From assembly GCA_033026295.1 (NCBI GenBank), contig CM065168.1, positions 42,668,875 to 42,732,874 on the forward strand: 64,000 bases of DNA, in the 5' to 3' direction. This document shows positions 24,435 through 36,240 of this stretch, in pieces; the stretch's first letter is position 1; each line of letters starts with the position of its first letter. A program made the position numbers and the translations under genes. Source of the DNA: Channa striata (Eukaryota; Chordata; Actinopteri; Anabantiformes; Channidae). The notes under the pieces were generated by a model. The model did not search any database, was not told where the DNA came from, and saw only the letters and a program-made list of their open reading frames with translations.

Positions 24435-24640
24435 TCTTCATTTCTAATACTGGCTCATTCTGCTCATGAGTATGAAATAATGTGGTGAATGAAGTTAACT
24501 GTATAAGTGAGCTCATTGTATTTAGAGTAGTATCACTCGTTGTGGTTGTGACTAGATCTAAAAATGTTATTTCTGTGAATTCATTTCCTTATTTAGTGGA
24601 AGAGTCGACATAAACCACACATATATAGAACTGAATTCTT
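24435..24640 (+). promoter_or_regulatory. Orphan lectin-type promoter relic
   Basis: It matches the region upstream of lectin C: TACTGGCTCATTCTGCTCAT at about 24448 recurs near 32696, and GACTAGATCTAAAAATGTTA at 24550 matches the shared block found before C, D and E. No leader exon follows within the expected distance, so it seems a remnant of a lost gene. Confidence 0.65.
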
Positions 24641-24744
24641 GTCTATCTTTTCTTTCAGCCCTTGGTACTCCTGATCTTCTCCTGATGTTGCTATCTCTCG
24701 GAATTACATGACTGGACTCTAGTTTACAGTCACGCTGCATCCTG

Positions 24745-25010
24745 ATAGGTTCCGTAAAATACGTACATCACCAATGACGTTAAAGTTGCATGAACAGAAA
24801 CCAAGTGAGTGTTTGTTTTGCTGCTTGTCGACTGGAGCAACACGTGAGTGCACGAGTTCAGTTTTTGAAATGAGTTCCAATATGGTGTGTTTTTATAAAA
24901 CCACGATGCAGTTTTAAAAAAGAAAAGTTACAGTGTTTCATCAATTAAAGGTGGAGACATAGTCAGGCACTTCTGTAGTTCTTCACAAAGTATTTTTACA
25001 ATAAATTGCA
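24745..25010 (+). repeat. LTR-like relic, copy 1
   Basis: It shares with copy 2 (25290-25765) an ordered series of segments: GTACATCA..AATGACGTTA, GTTTTGCTGCTT, GGAGCAACA.GTGAGTGCAC, TTTTTATAAAACCA, and CTGTAGTTCTT. Part of it resembles the 1541-1938 LTR (GGAGCAGCAAGTTAGTG). Old and divergent. Confidence 0.55.
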
Positions 25011-25289
25011 AAGTGCTGTACTGAAATTGGACAACTTGAAAGGTGGTTTAGCATGATGTTTCTAAAATGTGCTACAAATGGCCATAAGCGGGCAACCTTT
25101 GGTTTTCCTGGTCCATTACTATCAATAACTTGCTCTGTTGCCACTGAAATTACGGCAAACTGGGGTTGAGCTACCAGCTGACATGTTAGCCATACTCGGG
25201 CAACATTTAAAGAAAAGATAATATTTAACATAATATGTACGAGCCAATGATGGATGTGTTTGTTCTACCTTTGTCCTTTCCTACAGGTT

Positions 25290-25765
25290 AGGTAAACTCG
25301 CAACGTATGTACATCATTGGTGACATCATCCATGACGTTAGATATTATTTGTTTTGCTGCTTTTTAAATACCGATGGGAGCAACAAGTGAGTGCACAAGG
25401 TTAGCGTTTGGCTGTGGATGTGCGCAGTTTTTCTTAGCTTGTTCTGTGGGAATGTGCTTATTATATCAACCTGACCTGTGGAATTGTTTTTTCGACAGCA
25501 CAACTGTAGAAACCAAACTGCAAAAAGCTGCAGCATTGTTAGAATCCATCCACCTCAGGAGTGGATCATTTTTGGCAACACTTGACACAAATAAGCTTTA
25601 TTGAGATATTACATAGTTTTACAGTATTTGAATATGTGCAAAAGAAGCAGTTGGTTCTAGTATGGTGTTTTTATAAAACCAGTATGCAGTTAATCATCAT
25701 CAGGAAACTAAAGGTTGCGACAAAGGCAGGAACGTCTGTAGTTCTTTACAGTCTTTTACATTGTT
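25290..25765 (+). repeat. LTR-like relic, copy 2, related to the BEL LTR
   Basis: The order of segments follows the 398-bp BEL LTR: GGAGCAACAAGTGAGTG, GTTTGGCTGTGGA, CAGTTTTTCTTA, TTATATCAACCTGA, and a 3' part GGAGTGGATCATTTTTGGCA comparable with AGTGGATCTTTTTTGGACCA of the intact LTR. No coding region flanks it, so it is read as a solo or fragmentary LTR of an older related family. Confidence 0.65.
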
Positions 25766-26524
25766 TAAAGGACTCAGAAGTGACAAAACGTCAGATACTC
25801 TGTTAAAGTGCAGATCTTGAACAAAGCGACATATTTATTGCCATTGATGTTGTAATTTTTTCCTCCAGGTACAGTTCACCACCTCACATTTCCGTCAAAT
25901 GTAAACAATTAAATAAGTTTTTAGCCAAAAACAGGCAGGTAAGGCATTGTATGAGGGAAACAGGCCACATAGATGACAAGATGGCTCCTGCCTCCGTGTG
26001 ATGTAACTTATTCTCTATGCAGGATTGGATAAACCCTTTGTACAGTGATTATTTTGAATAATGAACATATTGTTTAAATGGTATGATTATATCAAAGGCT
26101 TTATTCATATGAAATGTTTCCTATGTTCATGTTATTGCTTTCTGTACTGGGCTACACTCTGATCGGTGGCATTAAGGAAAGAAAAAATTGTGAACATACC
26201 AGACGAATAAAACAATGTAATTTAGTAATACGATTACTGTCACTTTATACCTGCTACAAGTCAGCTATGCTGCCAGATATGCTGCAGTGATAACTAAGGA
26301 CAAGGGAGCAAATGGTCCTCAAGTCAGTGTTCCCATGTCTGACATTTGGGTAAAAATAATTAGTGAAATCGAATAAATTTATTGTGGGTTTCTTCTATAG
26401 AAGGTTATTGAGTTATGCAATGCTGACATAACAATGTTAATATATGTAATAGAAATAGGACCAACTTGTATCTTCAGAATGTCAAATTAAGTGAATTACA
26501 CATCCATCAGAATCTGAATTTGGT

Positions 26525-26655
26525 AAATTATGTACAAAACCAATGACATCATCTGAACGTCAGATAGTTGCCTTTGAAGATAGTTTTCAACGAAACAAAT
26601 GTTTATCAGTGTTGGTTATTAGATACCGAAGGAGCAACAGTTTAGTTTGTGACAA
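26525..26655 (+). repeat. LTR-like relic, copy 3, upstream of lectin B
   Basis: Segments ACCAATGACATCATCTGAAC, TTATTAGATACCGAAGGAGC and AACAGTTTAGTTTGTG parallel copy 2. It sits about 140-270 bp before the lectin B ATG, in the promoter position. Confidence 0.45.
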
Positions 26656-26795
26656 GACTGAGAGAAGAAGACACGGTCACTGTAGAGCAGATACAAATTC
26701 ACAGATCATCTTCTGACAGTCACTCTGCAAAAACTGTTGTTCACATGTGTGTTTTTTTCACGGAGGGTAAAACTCTACATCGTCTAAGCAGCACC

Positions 26796-28294
26796 ATGAA
26801 GATTCTGACTGTGTGTGTCCTTTGCTGGGCTGTGATGGCTCCTGGCAGAGCTGCAGGTAAGTATTTCTGAGTGCTGCCTAAATGGACAAAGAGGAATTGT
26901 AGATATTTCTCAGAGGTCAATCTAACTGCTGTGTCCCACTGTCCAGCTCTACCAGAGGAAAAGGCAGAGGACAATCAAACAGGTCAATGGGCATTTTAAT
27001 ACTCTACAAGTCTTCAAGCACGACTTTCAAGTTAGGCTGCATCCTTTAGGGATCAAAATTAAATGTTGCATTGACACAGAGCCAATAAAAATGGCACCAG
27101 GGACTTGTGTAAGCCTAGCATAGAGAAAATGTACGTAGAGATGAGCAAAGTTTTTAGATAAATATAATGCAACATGTGGCAAAGAGTTTTGAATTTGGAA
27201 CTAGTGATGTTAAGTTTTGGAGAGATAGGAGATAGTACAGATAGTACTTGTATTTGAGGAAAATGAGACTCAAGGTCTCAAAAGCAAGTGAATGAGATCA
27301 TAAAATCAAACTGATCATGATCCGTGTACACTAATGACACCTTTAAAATTGTTGAAGTGAGAAAAAGTGACAGGGTTATTAAAAAGTATATACAGGATGG
27401 AAAAATCAGAGTTAATTATTAGGACACTTGCTCATTACCAACTGTCCTTTAATTGTCTTCAGAAAGGAGTAAACTGGTCAAGAGGTCTGTGCTTTGTTCC
27501 AGTGGTTGGACCAGATTCAATGGTGCCTGTTACAAGTACATTCCTACATCCATGACTTGCGCAAGAGCCGAGGTGATCACTAATATTCTGTTTTTTGAGT
27601 TGCACAACTAATTATTAGCGTAATTTTAAAATCTGATGCTGCTCCACTTCTGTCAGCTTCACACTCCTTTTCTTCGTCTCACGTAGATAAACTGTAAATC
27701 CATGGGTGCTCACCTTGCATCAGTGCAAAGCGCCTATGAGCACAGAGAGATTCAGAAGATGATAGAAGCTGCATCTCATGACCACGGAGGAACCTGGATT
27801 GGAGGCACTAATGCACAAGAGGTATTTTACCACACAGGGTTTGTCAAGTATTTATTAAAATGTTTAATTTATCTGACGCATTGTTTAGGACAGTGTTTGG
27901 CTGTGGACTGACGGTGGGGATTTCTACTACACAAGCTGGTGTTCAGGGGAGCCCAACAACCTTGGTGGCCGGCAGCACTGTATTCAAATAAATTTTGGAG
28001 GTAAAATCAAAAAAGATATTTCTATTCTGTACTTAAGTATTTTAAAGCATAGATACAAAAAATATTTGATGTGAATTTCCTCTCAATGAGACATTTGTTT
28101 GTGTGACAATGTTGTTTTAAAGACAGAACCAATTGCTTTTCAGGAGAAACTATAGTTTCATTAGACAGATTCTGGTTCTGGTTTGACTGACTCCTGTGTT
28201 CTTGGTATTTACAGGACAGGGGTGCTGGGATGATGTGGACTGTGAAATACCTCGTCCATCTGTTTGTGAAAAGAGAGAGTGTGTAAATTGTTGA
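26796..28294 (+). CDS. Lectin gene B: secreted C-type lectin with EPN motif, 177 aa
   Basis: Coding exons: 26796-26856, 26947-26982, 27463-27572, 27687-27821, 27889-28000 and 28215-28294 (TGA), with phases 1,1,0,0,1. Exon 1 is the signal peptide MKILTVCVLCWAVMAPGRAA. The short exon 2 (ALPEEKAEDNQT) is an acidic propeptide-like linker that C lacks. The CTLD follows: LVKRSVLCSSGWTRFNGACY, GAHLASVQ, TWIGGTNAQE, VWLWTDG, EPNN, CWDDVDC and PSVCEK. EPN with the W-D-D region suggests mannose-type, calcium-dependent sugar binding, by motif only. The C-terminus is extended and adds two cysteines (RECVNC then stop), not seen in the other four genes. The shared GACTAGGTCT promoter block of C-E was not found here; an LTR-like relic lies in its place. 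Family as for gene A. Confidence 0.88.
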
Positions 28295-28344
28295 ACTTGT
28301 TTATCTTCTCAAACACATTTGTCTTTGTATTAACCTGAAGATTT

Positions 28345-28735
28345 CAAAACTTTATTTCTTTTCTATTGATGTGACCCTACCTAAGGAATGAAGCAACAAG
28401 TGACAAAAGCAGCTGGATTGTCTCTTTGGTGCTGTTAAAAAGAGCAGCGTGACTGATTTGTAGAAAGAATGAGTGGTCAAATGTTTTAGCTTGTTTGTCA
28501 CACGTTTGCCTGTTCATTACAGAAACTTTTTGGCGGTCAGTTAAAAGGCCTGCTTTACTTGTGTTTTTAGTCCAAATTCAGTTATTACAATTTGAACCTA
28601 CATCAATTTGTTTTGTGTGTGAAACCACACTAATCTACAGAGAAGTATTAAGAGCATAGAGTCAAAAGACTGTGTGTTACATTATTTTGTGTATATAGAC
28701 TGTTAAATTTATTATTAACTATATCAGAACCATCT
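28345..28735 (+). repeat. Left arms of a large broken inverted duplication
   Basis: 28385-28480 is the inverted counterpart of about 31862-31990 (shared GACAAAAGCAGCTGGATTGT and ATTTGTAGAAAGAATGA on this strand). 28545-28735 is the inverted counterpart of about 30250-30430 (shared AACCTACATCAATTT, ATAGAGTCAAAA, GTATATAGAC). Confidence 0.8.
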
Positions 28736-28975
28736 TTCTTTAACTGCACAATGCATTTATATGCACACTATGTAACCCGTATTAAAATAAGCTACATGTG
28801 TATGTTATTCTGTATATGAGTCTGCACACTGTAGAAATGACATTCTTGAGAAAATGATTTTCCACATTATAGATGAACCAGGTCTGGTTAAGTGTTTAAA
28901 TCTGCATCGCCTTAATTCACCTTGCTTCCTTTTTTTTTCAAATAATTTGAACACTTTCTCGAAATAAAACTGCTA

Positions 28976-29062
28976 CAGAACCTCCAGTCCATGTGTCGTA
29001 GTCGTCACGAGCAGCGATCACTATCTGCCTCTGAATCTCGGCCTACTCTTGCAGGAGGGGGA
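28976..29062 (-). pseudogene. Lectin CTLD exon fragment, minus strand
   Basis: The reverse complement contains GAGATTCAGAGGCAGATAGT followed by an ACATGGACTGGAGGTTCTG segment, matching the 135-bp exon of lectin D (EIQRQIV..., TWIGGS). Only the second half of the exon is present, W-T-G-G replacing W-I-G-G. Its orientation is opposite to all five genes, placing it in the inverted duplication. Confidence 0.75.
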
Positions 29063-29699
29063 AGAACGACAGCAGAATGCAGTTACAAATAACAGCACTT
29101 TGGATTATGAACAGTTTTACTGTGTTAACAGATTTGCTTTCAACAGATTTTGGTAAAGTGATTTTTAAGCTGAAATGTGTAAAAATGTTCAAAATTTATG
29201 GTCTATTTTAAGAGAAAACAAGGATAAATTGCAGTATTATATGGTGACGCTGAAAATGGTCAAATCGTACAACACCCACAATGCCTTGCGCTTCTTGAGC
29301 ATCAGTTGTCTCTTTAAATCCCTGGCAGTGTCCATCAGGAGATGGAAATCTTGATGGAATTGCTTGGTCAACACAGACTGACAAAATAAGACGGTTGTCC
29401 TTTTCAAAGTCTCTCCTTGCAGAATAATTAAAAAAATTATGATACGCGACCAGCCGATGTTGTATACAATATGAAATGATTTGTTAGTATTCAAATTGCT
29501 GTTCTCTACCAGCACAAAGCAAATCTGTAAAGCCAAGGCTTGAAAGCTTTGTAAGCCTGATACCGTAATGCTGATTGCTCACAGGTAACACACACGAGAC
29601 ACAGACGTGGCTGGTAACGAGCAGTAACTTTACTCAATGCTAACGCACAAGCTAACGTTAGCAACGTAAGCTAATTGTAGGCCCGACACTGAACAAAGG

Positions 29700-29876
29700 G
29701 CCAGGCAAGAGGGCGAGAGGACGACCAAGGAGGAGATATATGGATGTCCTAACAGAGGACATGAGGTTAGCTGCTGTCAGAGAGGAAGATGCCCAGGATA
29801 GAGTAAAGTGGAAAAGGATGATTCGCTGTGGCGACCCCTAATGGGAAAAGCCGAAAGAGAAGTAGTAGTAGTGAGA
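29700..29876 (+). mobile_element. RTE-like LINE 3' end fragment
   Basis: The sequence GGGCGAGAGGACGACCAAGG (a Gly-Arg-Pro-Lys type stretch), CTAACAGAGGACATGAGGTT and GTGGCGACCCCTAATGGG, ending in a (GTA)n tail, is the same 3' end as the antisense LINE at 57149-58440. No coding capacity. Confidence 0.8.
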
Positions 29877-30053
29877 GTTTTAAAAGCAAGTGAGAAAAAC
29901 GTTAATAAAAGTGCATCTTCAAGAGCAGACAGGGACTAGTTACAGACATCTTTAAATTTTGCGTTTGCTGTTTTTTCAGTGTAAATAGAAAAAAAAAGAG
30001 GCAGTTCACTGTAAAGATTTTTTTTAATCAACTAATCGTTATTTGTCCTCAGT

Positions 30054-30255
30054 AGGAAGGAACCTGGTCAGCAAGTCTTGTTCTGATGATCACTTTTTCC
30101 AATATGTACGAAAACCCATGAATTGGGCTGAGCTGAGGTTGGATTATTCTGTTTAGTTTGACTTGCAGTTAGTTTCTAATTGCATTGTGCTGTCATTCTC
30201 CCCCTCCTGCAGGAGTACGGCGAGATTCAGAGGCAGATAGTGGTTGCTACATAGT
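30054..30255 (+). pseudogene. Lectin D-like exon relics
   Basis: Exon 3 relic at about 30057-30135 (GGAACCTGGTCAGCAAGTCT, then CCAATATGTACGAAAACCCA and ATGAATTGGGCTGA) and the start of exon 4 at about 30212-30250 (GAGTACGGCGAGATTCAGAG). The conserved Gly-Trp region between is deleted, and exon 4 breaks off into the inverted duplicate at about 30250. Confidence 0.8.
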
Positions 30256-30430
30256 CTGATATAGTTAATAATAAAGATTTACTGTCTATACACACAACAT
30301 AATGTAACACACATTTTGACTCTATGCTCCTAATACTTCTCTGCAGATTAGTGTGGTGTCATACACAAAAAAAATTGATGTAGGTTCAAATTTTAATAAC
30401 TGAATTTGGACTAAAAACAGGTAAAAACAG
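30250..30430 (-). repeat. Inverted copy of 28545-28735
   Basis: Reverse complement of the earlier segment, joined directly to the broken lectin exon at 30250. Confidence 0.8.
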
Positions 30431-31860
30431 GATCTGTCTGACTCTCTCACGTCATTCACTCGACTTTTGTGATGGCATAAATCAAGTGTAATTAAATGTA
30501 CTGCTTGTTTTGTCTAGTTGTATTTTAACTAATTGGCTTTATTTCATGCCAGGTGTTTAAAGGGAGGCTGTTTTCTCCTGAGCGCTTGCAGAGGTCGTTT
30601 GCTTTTTGTCTTGACAGCAGACTGGGTATTCAGCCAAGCAACAGGAGATAACACAATAAAACCTTAAAGACATGCTGCATGCTAAGCTTCTTTAGTGCTT
30701 ACACTCGAGGTCACAAGTAGTTGTCAACTTTTCCAAGACACTTTACATCCAGTAATGTTGGATCAACAGGTTCGTTGCACTTACTATAGAAAAAAGAAAC
30801 AGATAACAAATGCCATTTGTGGAACCAAGGAGTTAGAAAAGAAGTAAGACATTAAATATAAGATAATTATCAAGAGGCTGCAGAAACTAGTTACACACGA
30901 GTGTGAACAACAAATCACGTGCACCTAGTCACAATTAAGGATTTTGAGCTCTTTAACCATTTGTGAACGGTAGTACTCCACAGACCTCAGAGAGGTTGGG
31001 CTGCCCTTCTTTAAGGGAGGTGTGTCTAATTAAGTTACTGAAACACCTAAAACATGCAGTATCGCTCATAATCAGTGTGCTCAAGCGTAGCTCACTAATA
31101 TAGGGTGCCGTTCCTCTCAGACACATATGAAATCAAAATCACTCACATACTACACTGAAAAACCACACATACAGACAAGTAAAATGAAAATGTATACTCA
31201 CATATAGATAATTCCTCTCACATTTACATGTGAATTTCATTCCTACAATACACTGAAACCTCTCACACACACACATATGAAAACTTGCTGGCTGTTGAGC
31301 AGACACCAGCGTGGCTAACAGTGGTTAGGCTCATTAGCCTGTATTTTGAAGAGGAGAAGGCTCAATCAGTTCATCAAAGATGAGATCAAAGATAATTTCA
31401 GATCAATTTTCTTCTTGCAGTCTCTCACCCAGGGTCACTCTGGTGCTCACAAAGTAAATTTTCCACATTTAAATAAGCTGAATGACTTATTAGATGATTG
31501 CGTTCATACTGCCAATTGCTGGAAACTGTTCAGAATATCACTGTGAAAACCAGTGCTTGTTTATTCTTTGGCCAGTTATTTTCCACTGGGGGTGATGTAA
31601 GTAAAACCAAATGGTTTCTGAAACGTTCCTAAACTTTAAACAGGAAGGTCAAATAAGAATTCAAATGCTTTTTCAGCTGAATAATTAAACTTCATAATTG
31701 ATGGTCACAGTTTGTTTGAAACCTACTTTCAAAGCTCTTGGAAAGGATAAAAGTCCATTCATAAAAACAGGATATATACGAAACACAGAAACAGCTTGTT
31801 TCAATGGTTGTTTTTATTTAAGACCAGAACGAAGAGTTTACTCTGCCGAATAAAGTGGTG
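30431..31860. other. Intergenic, no supported gene
   Basis: Nothing gene-like. 31100-31280 is rich in CACATA and CTCACAC short motifs, possibly a decayed non-autonomous element. Confidence 0.45.
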
Positions 31861-31861
31861 C

Positions 31862-31990
31862 TACAATCATTCTTTCTACAAATCAGTCACTCTGCTCTTT
31901 TTAACAGCACAAAACCAAAGAGACAATCCAGCTGCTTCTTTCACTTGTCGCTTCATTCCTTAGGTAGCGTTACATCAATAGAAGAGAAAT
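31862..31990 (-). repeat. Inverted copy of 28385-28480 (lectin B 3' flank)
   Basis: The reverse complement reads as the downstream flank of lectin B, including TGAAGCGACAAGTGAAAGAA against TGAAGCAACAAGTGACAAAA. Confidence 0.8.
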
Positions 31991-32004
31991 AAAGCACTAA
32001 GTTC

Positions 32005-32105
32005 CTGCCTGCGGTTCAGGGGAGCTGCTTGTATTGCAGCCACTGCCATTCGTTGCTGAACGGGTGAATGAGAAGTAACATTGTAAAGCGCTTTGAGGCC
32101 ATTTA
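32005..32105 (+). repeat. SINE-like fragment
   Basis: CTGAACGGGTGAATGAGAAG followed by TGTAAAGCGCTTTGAGG resembles the 3' half of common fish SINEs. Confidence 0.5.
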
Positions 32106-32825
32106 CTATTTATCAAAGGTCAGAGCATCGTTATGCCTTTGAAAGTAAATATATGGTTAGACCGAATATTTCTGAGATTTTTATGCCAAAATGGTCCTAA
32201 TTTAAAAGCAGGAAATTACAGGACGTCCACACCTTTGTCTTTTAAACATGCTTGAAGTTTGACTAATCTGGTTTCAAAGATAAATATAGGTGAGTGTCAG
32301 CTGGGTGGCAATACTAATTTAAGGGATGTTCCATTTTCTTCGCCAAACAGACGCCTTTGGAACTATCGTCAACTTTACTGTACATGAAATATTCATCATT
32401 AACATGAATCAGGCTGATAAGATAAGACTGTTAAACGAGCCTAGTGTTATTCTTTTAAACGTTTAGTAAGATTGATAACTATGATTAATAAGTGAACATT
32501 CCATAAGCCACAACTCAAGGCAGTGTGTGGACACAGAAAGTGACACAATGTGGAAGCACGTAGCAGGGAGTCCTCCCATGTCTGAAATAGCATTAAGCAT
32601 CTGCTACAAAATGGAAAAAGCACAACCTGTGAGAAAGTGTAGTTTGTGGAGAATGATTGTCTCATTAGAACTTTCATTTTTTGCATTGATTTATAATACT
32701 GGCTCATTCTGCTCATGAGACACCAAACATTACTGTATGAAATACTTTTGTGAACAAAGTATGAGGTAACTGTACAAGTAAACTCCCTTTTTTTTCAATA
32801 TGATCACAGATGTCTTCGTGGTTCT

Positions 32826-32904
32826 GACTAGGTCTAAAAACGTGATTTCTCTGAGTTCATGTGCTCATCTGTTGAAAGATGACGACATAAACCTAATATA
32901 TAAG
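32826..32904 (+). promoter_or_regulatory. Lectin C promoter: shared block plus TATA
   Basis: GACTAGGTCTAAAAACGTGA at 32826 matches blocks at 24550, 36173 and 41163. TATATAAG follows at 32897-32904, and the expected start of transcription is near 32930. Confidence 0.65.
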
Positions 32905-33076
32905 CCCTGGTCTTCGTCTTGCTTGTTGTCTTCACACAGGAACATTGAAAAAGCTGATACTGAGGAAGAAGAAAAGAAGTTCATTCTACAGCAGCTTTCA
33001 ATTCACAGATCATCTTCTGACTTCTGTTTGTTTATTTCTAACAAAGGTAATAAATCGGCATCGTCTCACCTACACC

Positions 33077-34668
33077 ATGAAGATTCTGACTGTGTGTGTC
33101 CTTGGTTGGGTTCTGATGGCTTCTGGCAGAGCTGCAGGTACGTATTTTTTACCTTAAACTATTCTACTATAAAAAAATGGTTTAACAAGACCTGCCCAAA
33201 GCAGGATTTATTTTTTTATTTTTTCTACCAAAGTCCCATCACAGGGACAACTAACACAGAACCTTGAACTTAAAGATTCAGGATCTTGGATCAGGGACAA
33301 TAAATACATAGTGAAATATATTTGGAGAATATCAAATCTGAAGAGTCTATTCTCTTTCGGTATGTGTTTGACACGGGTCCTCCCACTCAGAGCAGCCCTG
33401 AACAAAGCTGCTGAAAGAAGTTATTGGATAAATATCATCATGCAAAATAAAAAAACAACAACAAAATGTTATATTTAAATTAAAAAAAGGATTTAGTAAA
33501 TTTGGTAAAGCAGTTGTCCACAAACCACAGGGTCAGTGGTTTGCTCCCCGGTCCCTCCCTGCTGCACGTCAAAATGTCCATGGGCAAGACACTGAACTGG
33601 ACATTGTGTGTCTATGTACCAACTCTTTAAGTCGCCTTGGATAAAAGCGTCTGCTATTTTTTTTTTTTTGAGAAAAAATAATATTGAAAGTGAATTTATT
33701 GACTAGAATCGACTCTAGAACGTCAACAAAGGCGGCGAATGAGATGAGATCATACCAAAGATCCCTGTACTGTTGTGTACATACATGACAACTTCAATAA
33801 TGTTGATGGAGTGAGGATCTGTGATCTGTCCTTTAATTGTCTTCAGAAAGCAGTGATCTGCTCCAGGGGTCTGTGTCTTGTTCCACTGGGTGGACCAGGA
33901 TCAATGATGCCTGTTACAAGTACATTCCTACAGACATGAGTTGGGCAAAAGCCGAGGTGATCACTAATATTATTCAGTTTTTTGACTCGCGCACATCATT
34001 ATTGGCATTGTTGTTAAATCTGATGCTGCTCCACTTCTCTGAGCTTCCCGTTCTTTTCGTTTTTCTCTGCTGTAGATAAACTGTAAATCCATGGGAGCTC
34101 ACCTGGCCTCAGTGCACAGCTTCAATGAGTACCGCGAGATTCAGAAGATGATAGTAAATGCCACTCGCAGTGACAAACAAGCCTGGATTGGAGGCAGTAA
34201 TGCACAAGAGGTATAACTACACACTGGCTAAGTATTTATTAGAAAGTCTTTACAATTATTAATCAGGACTATCATTTAGGACCGTGTTTGGCTGTGGAGT
34301 GATGGCGGGAATTTCGACTATGCAAACTGGTGTCCAGGAGAACCTAATAACTATCTTGGTCTGCAGCACTGTATCCAAATTAATTATTCAGGTAAATCAA
34401 AAGAAGATATTTTGTATTTCATGCACATGAACTGTTTACATCAGTGTTCAACGTGTTGTGTGGACAGTTTGTGTGTCTCTGCATGAACATTTGTGTGACC
34501 ATGTTGTTAAAAAGACAGAAGCCAATCCTTCTCAGGATAGATTACACAGTTTTGGGTTTTGCTCAGCGCTGACTGACTCCTGTTTTCTTGGTATTTACAG
34601 GTCAGAAGTGCTGGGATGATGTGCAGTGTTACACTTCTCTTCCATCTGTCTGTGCAAAGAAAGGCTAG
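33077..34668 (+). CDS. Lectin gene C: secreted C-type lectin with EPN motif, 161 aa
   Basis: Coding exons: 33077-33137, 33847-33956, 34076-34210, 34280-34391 and 34601-34668 (TAG), with phases 1,0,0,1. The signal peptide MKILTVCVLGWVLMASGRAA is nearly the same as in B. CTLD landmarks: VSCSTGWTRINDACYKYI, GAHLASVHS, AWIGGSNAQE, VWLWSDG, GEPNNY, CWDDVQC and PSVCAKKG. EPN suggests mannose-type specificity (motif inference). The separate linker exon of B (ALPEEK...) was not found in intron 1, which instead carries a SINE, so the leader joins the CTLD directly and in frame. The 5' UTR resembles that of B (TTCACAGATCATCTTCTGAC). Polyadenylation signal at 34751. B and C look like the closest pair among the five genes. 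Confidence 0.88.
33500..33672 (+). repeat. SINE in intron 1 of lectin C
   Basis: The body includes CATGGGCAAGACACTGAACT, and the tail CCTTGGATAAAAGCGTCTGC is followed by a T-run. This is the widespread fish SINE layout. Confidence 0.75.
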
Positions 34669-34750
34669 GCGGTGGCTGGCTGACATGAAATTCACCACAA
34701 ACAATGATGAATGTGTTTGTCCTTATTATTAATATAATATTTTTGTCTTA

Positions 34751-34756
34751 AATAAA
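34751..34756 (+). terminator. Polyadenylation signal, lectin C
   Basis: AATAAA 83 bp after the stop codon. Confidence 0.7.
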
Positions 34757-35632
34757 AAACTCTGATGCATTGAAACAAGATTTTTTTGTCTTTGTTATAT
34801 CATCTGTTTCTCTGGATGGACTTTTCATATACTGTCGTTCAAATACTTTGTACTACAGCCGTATCACCACCTAGTCACACTGTAGCAGCTTTTTGGTAGA
34901 AGCTGATTCTGAGTTTTTTAGCTCACCTGCAGGACAGCAGGCACCGCAGGAGTCTGTCCACAATAACCAAGACCTGCAATAAAGAATTATTATTTAATGT
35001 GAGAGTTGTACAAGCAAATACGTAAAAACGTGAATAAAAGTGCAGTGAGATTAGTCACAGACATGCTAAAATGTATAAAGAAGCATTATGGTCGAGCAGT
35101 ATCTAGTGTAAAACTATTTCAAAAGTACAATTTTTCAAAATTAGTTTTCATTACACGTTAATTTATAATAATTACCTCCTTCATAGGTTAATGCCATAAA
35201 AGCTTATCTTTGCAGCTATACCCACATGAGCTTACAACAATATCTACTGTACATCATCCTACAACTTTGTACGGGTTGGCGTTTTAATCCCACTGCAGCA
35301 ATTCATGAAAAACCAGCTTGGAGCAAAAACACCTGGGCATAATCTGAATTGTACCTGGGGATTTTATCACAGCAAATCTGAGCCATGAACTGCCTAATAT
35401 ACAAAACATAACTAAATTTGAATGCTCTCACACATTGGATAGTTTCACACCTTTTCTGAGACAACGATTAATATAGTAGTTATTGTACTGTGTTAGGGAT
35501 ATAGAAAAGTACTTCAGGGTGGGTGTACGTTAAAAAACAACAGTTAGGTTTAGGCACAAAAACTTTCGGGGAAGGTCACGTTAGAAGATAAATTCCATAA
35601 AAACAAAATGGTACAAACAGTGAGAAAAGCAC
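34757..35632. other. Intergenic between lectins C and D
   Basis: No exon or recognised repeat seen. Confidence 0.5.
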
Positions 35633-36172
35633 ACATGCACTTCCTTACTCCTTGTAATTCCTTTAAACTTTGGGTGAGATAAGACATATGATTAATAGCT
35701 GGAAATTGAGCAACAACTCAGCAGAATGTGTAGACACAGGAAGTAACACTCACTGTAGAAGCATGTAGCAGGACTTCCTCATACATCTCTGAGATAGCAT
35801 CACTGTAGCTTCTAATACAAAATGGAGAATAACAATAAATAAATAAAACATTTCCATTTAAGGAGAGGCGTAATTTTCAAATCACCCACATCCTACCACG
35901 TGTAATCAAAAGTGTACATTTATCGAAAGAAGTGTTACATTAAATTCAAACAGCTGAATTGAAGATGAAAAGTATTTTACTCTAGTAACTCAAAGCACAT
36001 TTAAGAGTTTATTATATAAATGGTCATGTAACTCTAACTTATTAGAGGTTCACAGGCAATTATTGTCAGAATTTTCATCTTTATGTAGTTTGCACAGGCT
36101 TGCAGTCTACAAATGTGTGAAAAAATTAGGTCACAGTAATTTAATCATTATCACGGATATCCTTTTCGTTCT

Positions 36173-36240
36173 GACTAGGTCTAAAAATGTAATTTCTGTG
36201 ACTTTAGTTCCTCATTTGGTGAAAAATGATCTAATATAAG
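36173..36240 (+). promoter_or_regulatory. Lectin D promoter: shared block plus TATA-like box
   Basis: GACTAGGTCTAAAAATGTAA at 36173, followed by TTTCTGTGACTT and, at 36235-36240, TATAAG. Confidence 0.6.

Noticed and set aside
33367..33420. Possible linker exon in intron 1 of lectin C after CTCCCACTCAG
   Set aside because: No matching donor and no similarity to the linker of lectin B; direct joining of 33137 to 33847 already keeps frame.
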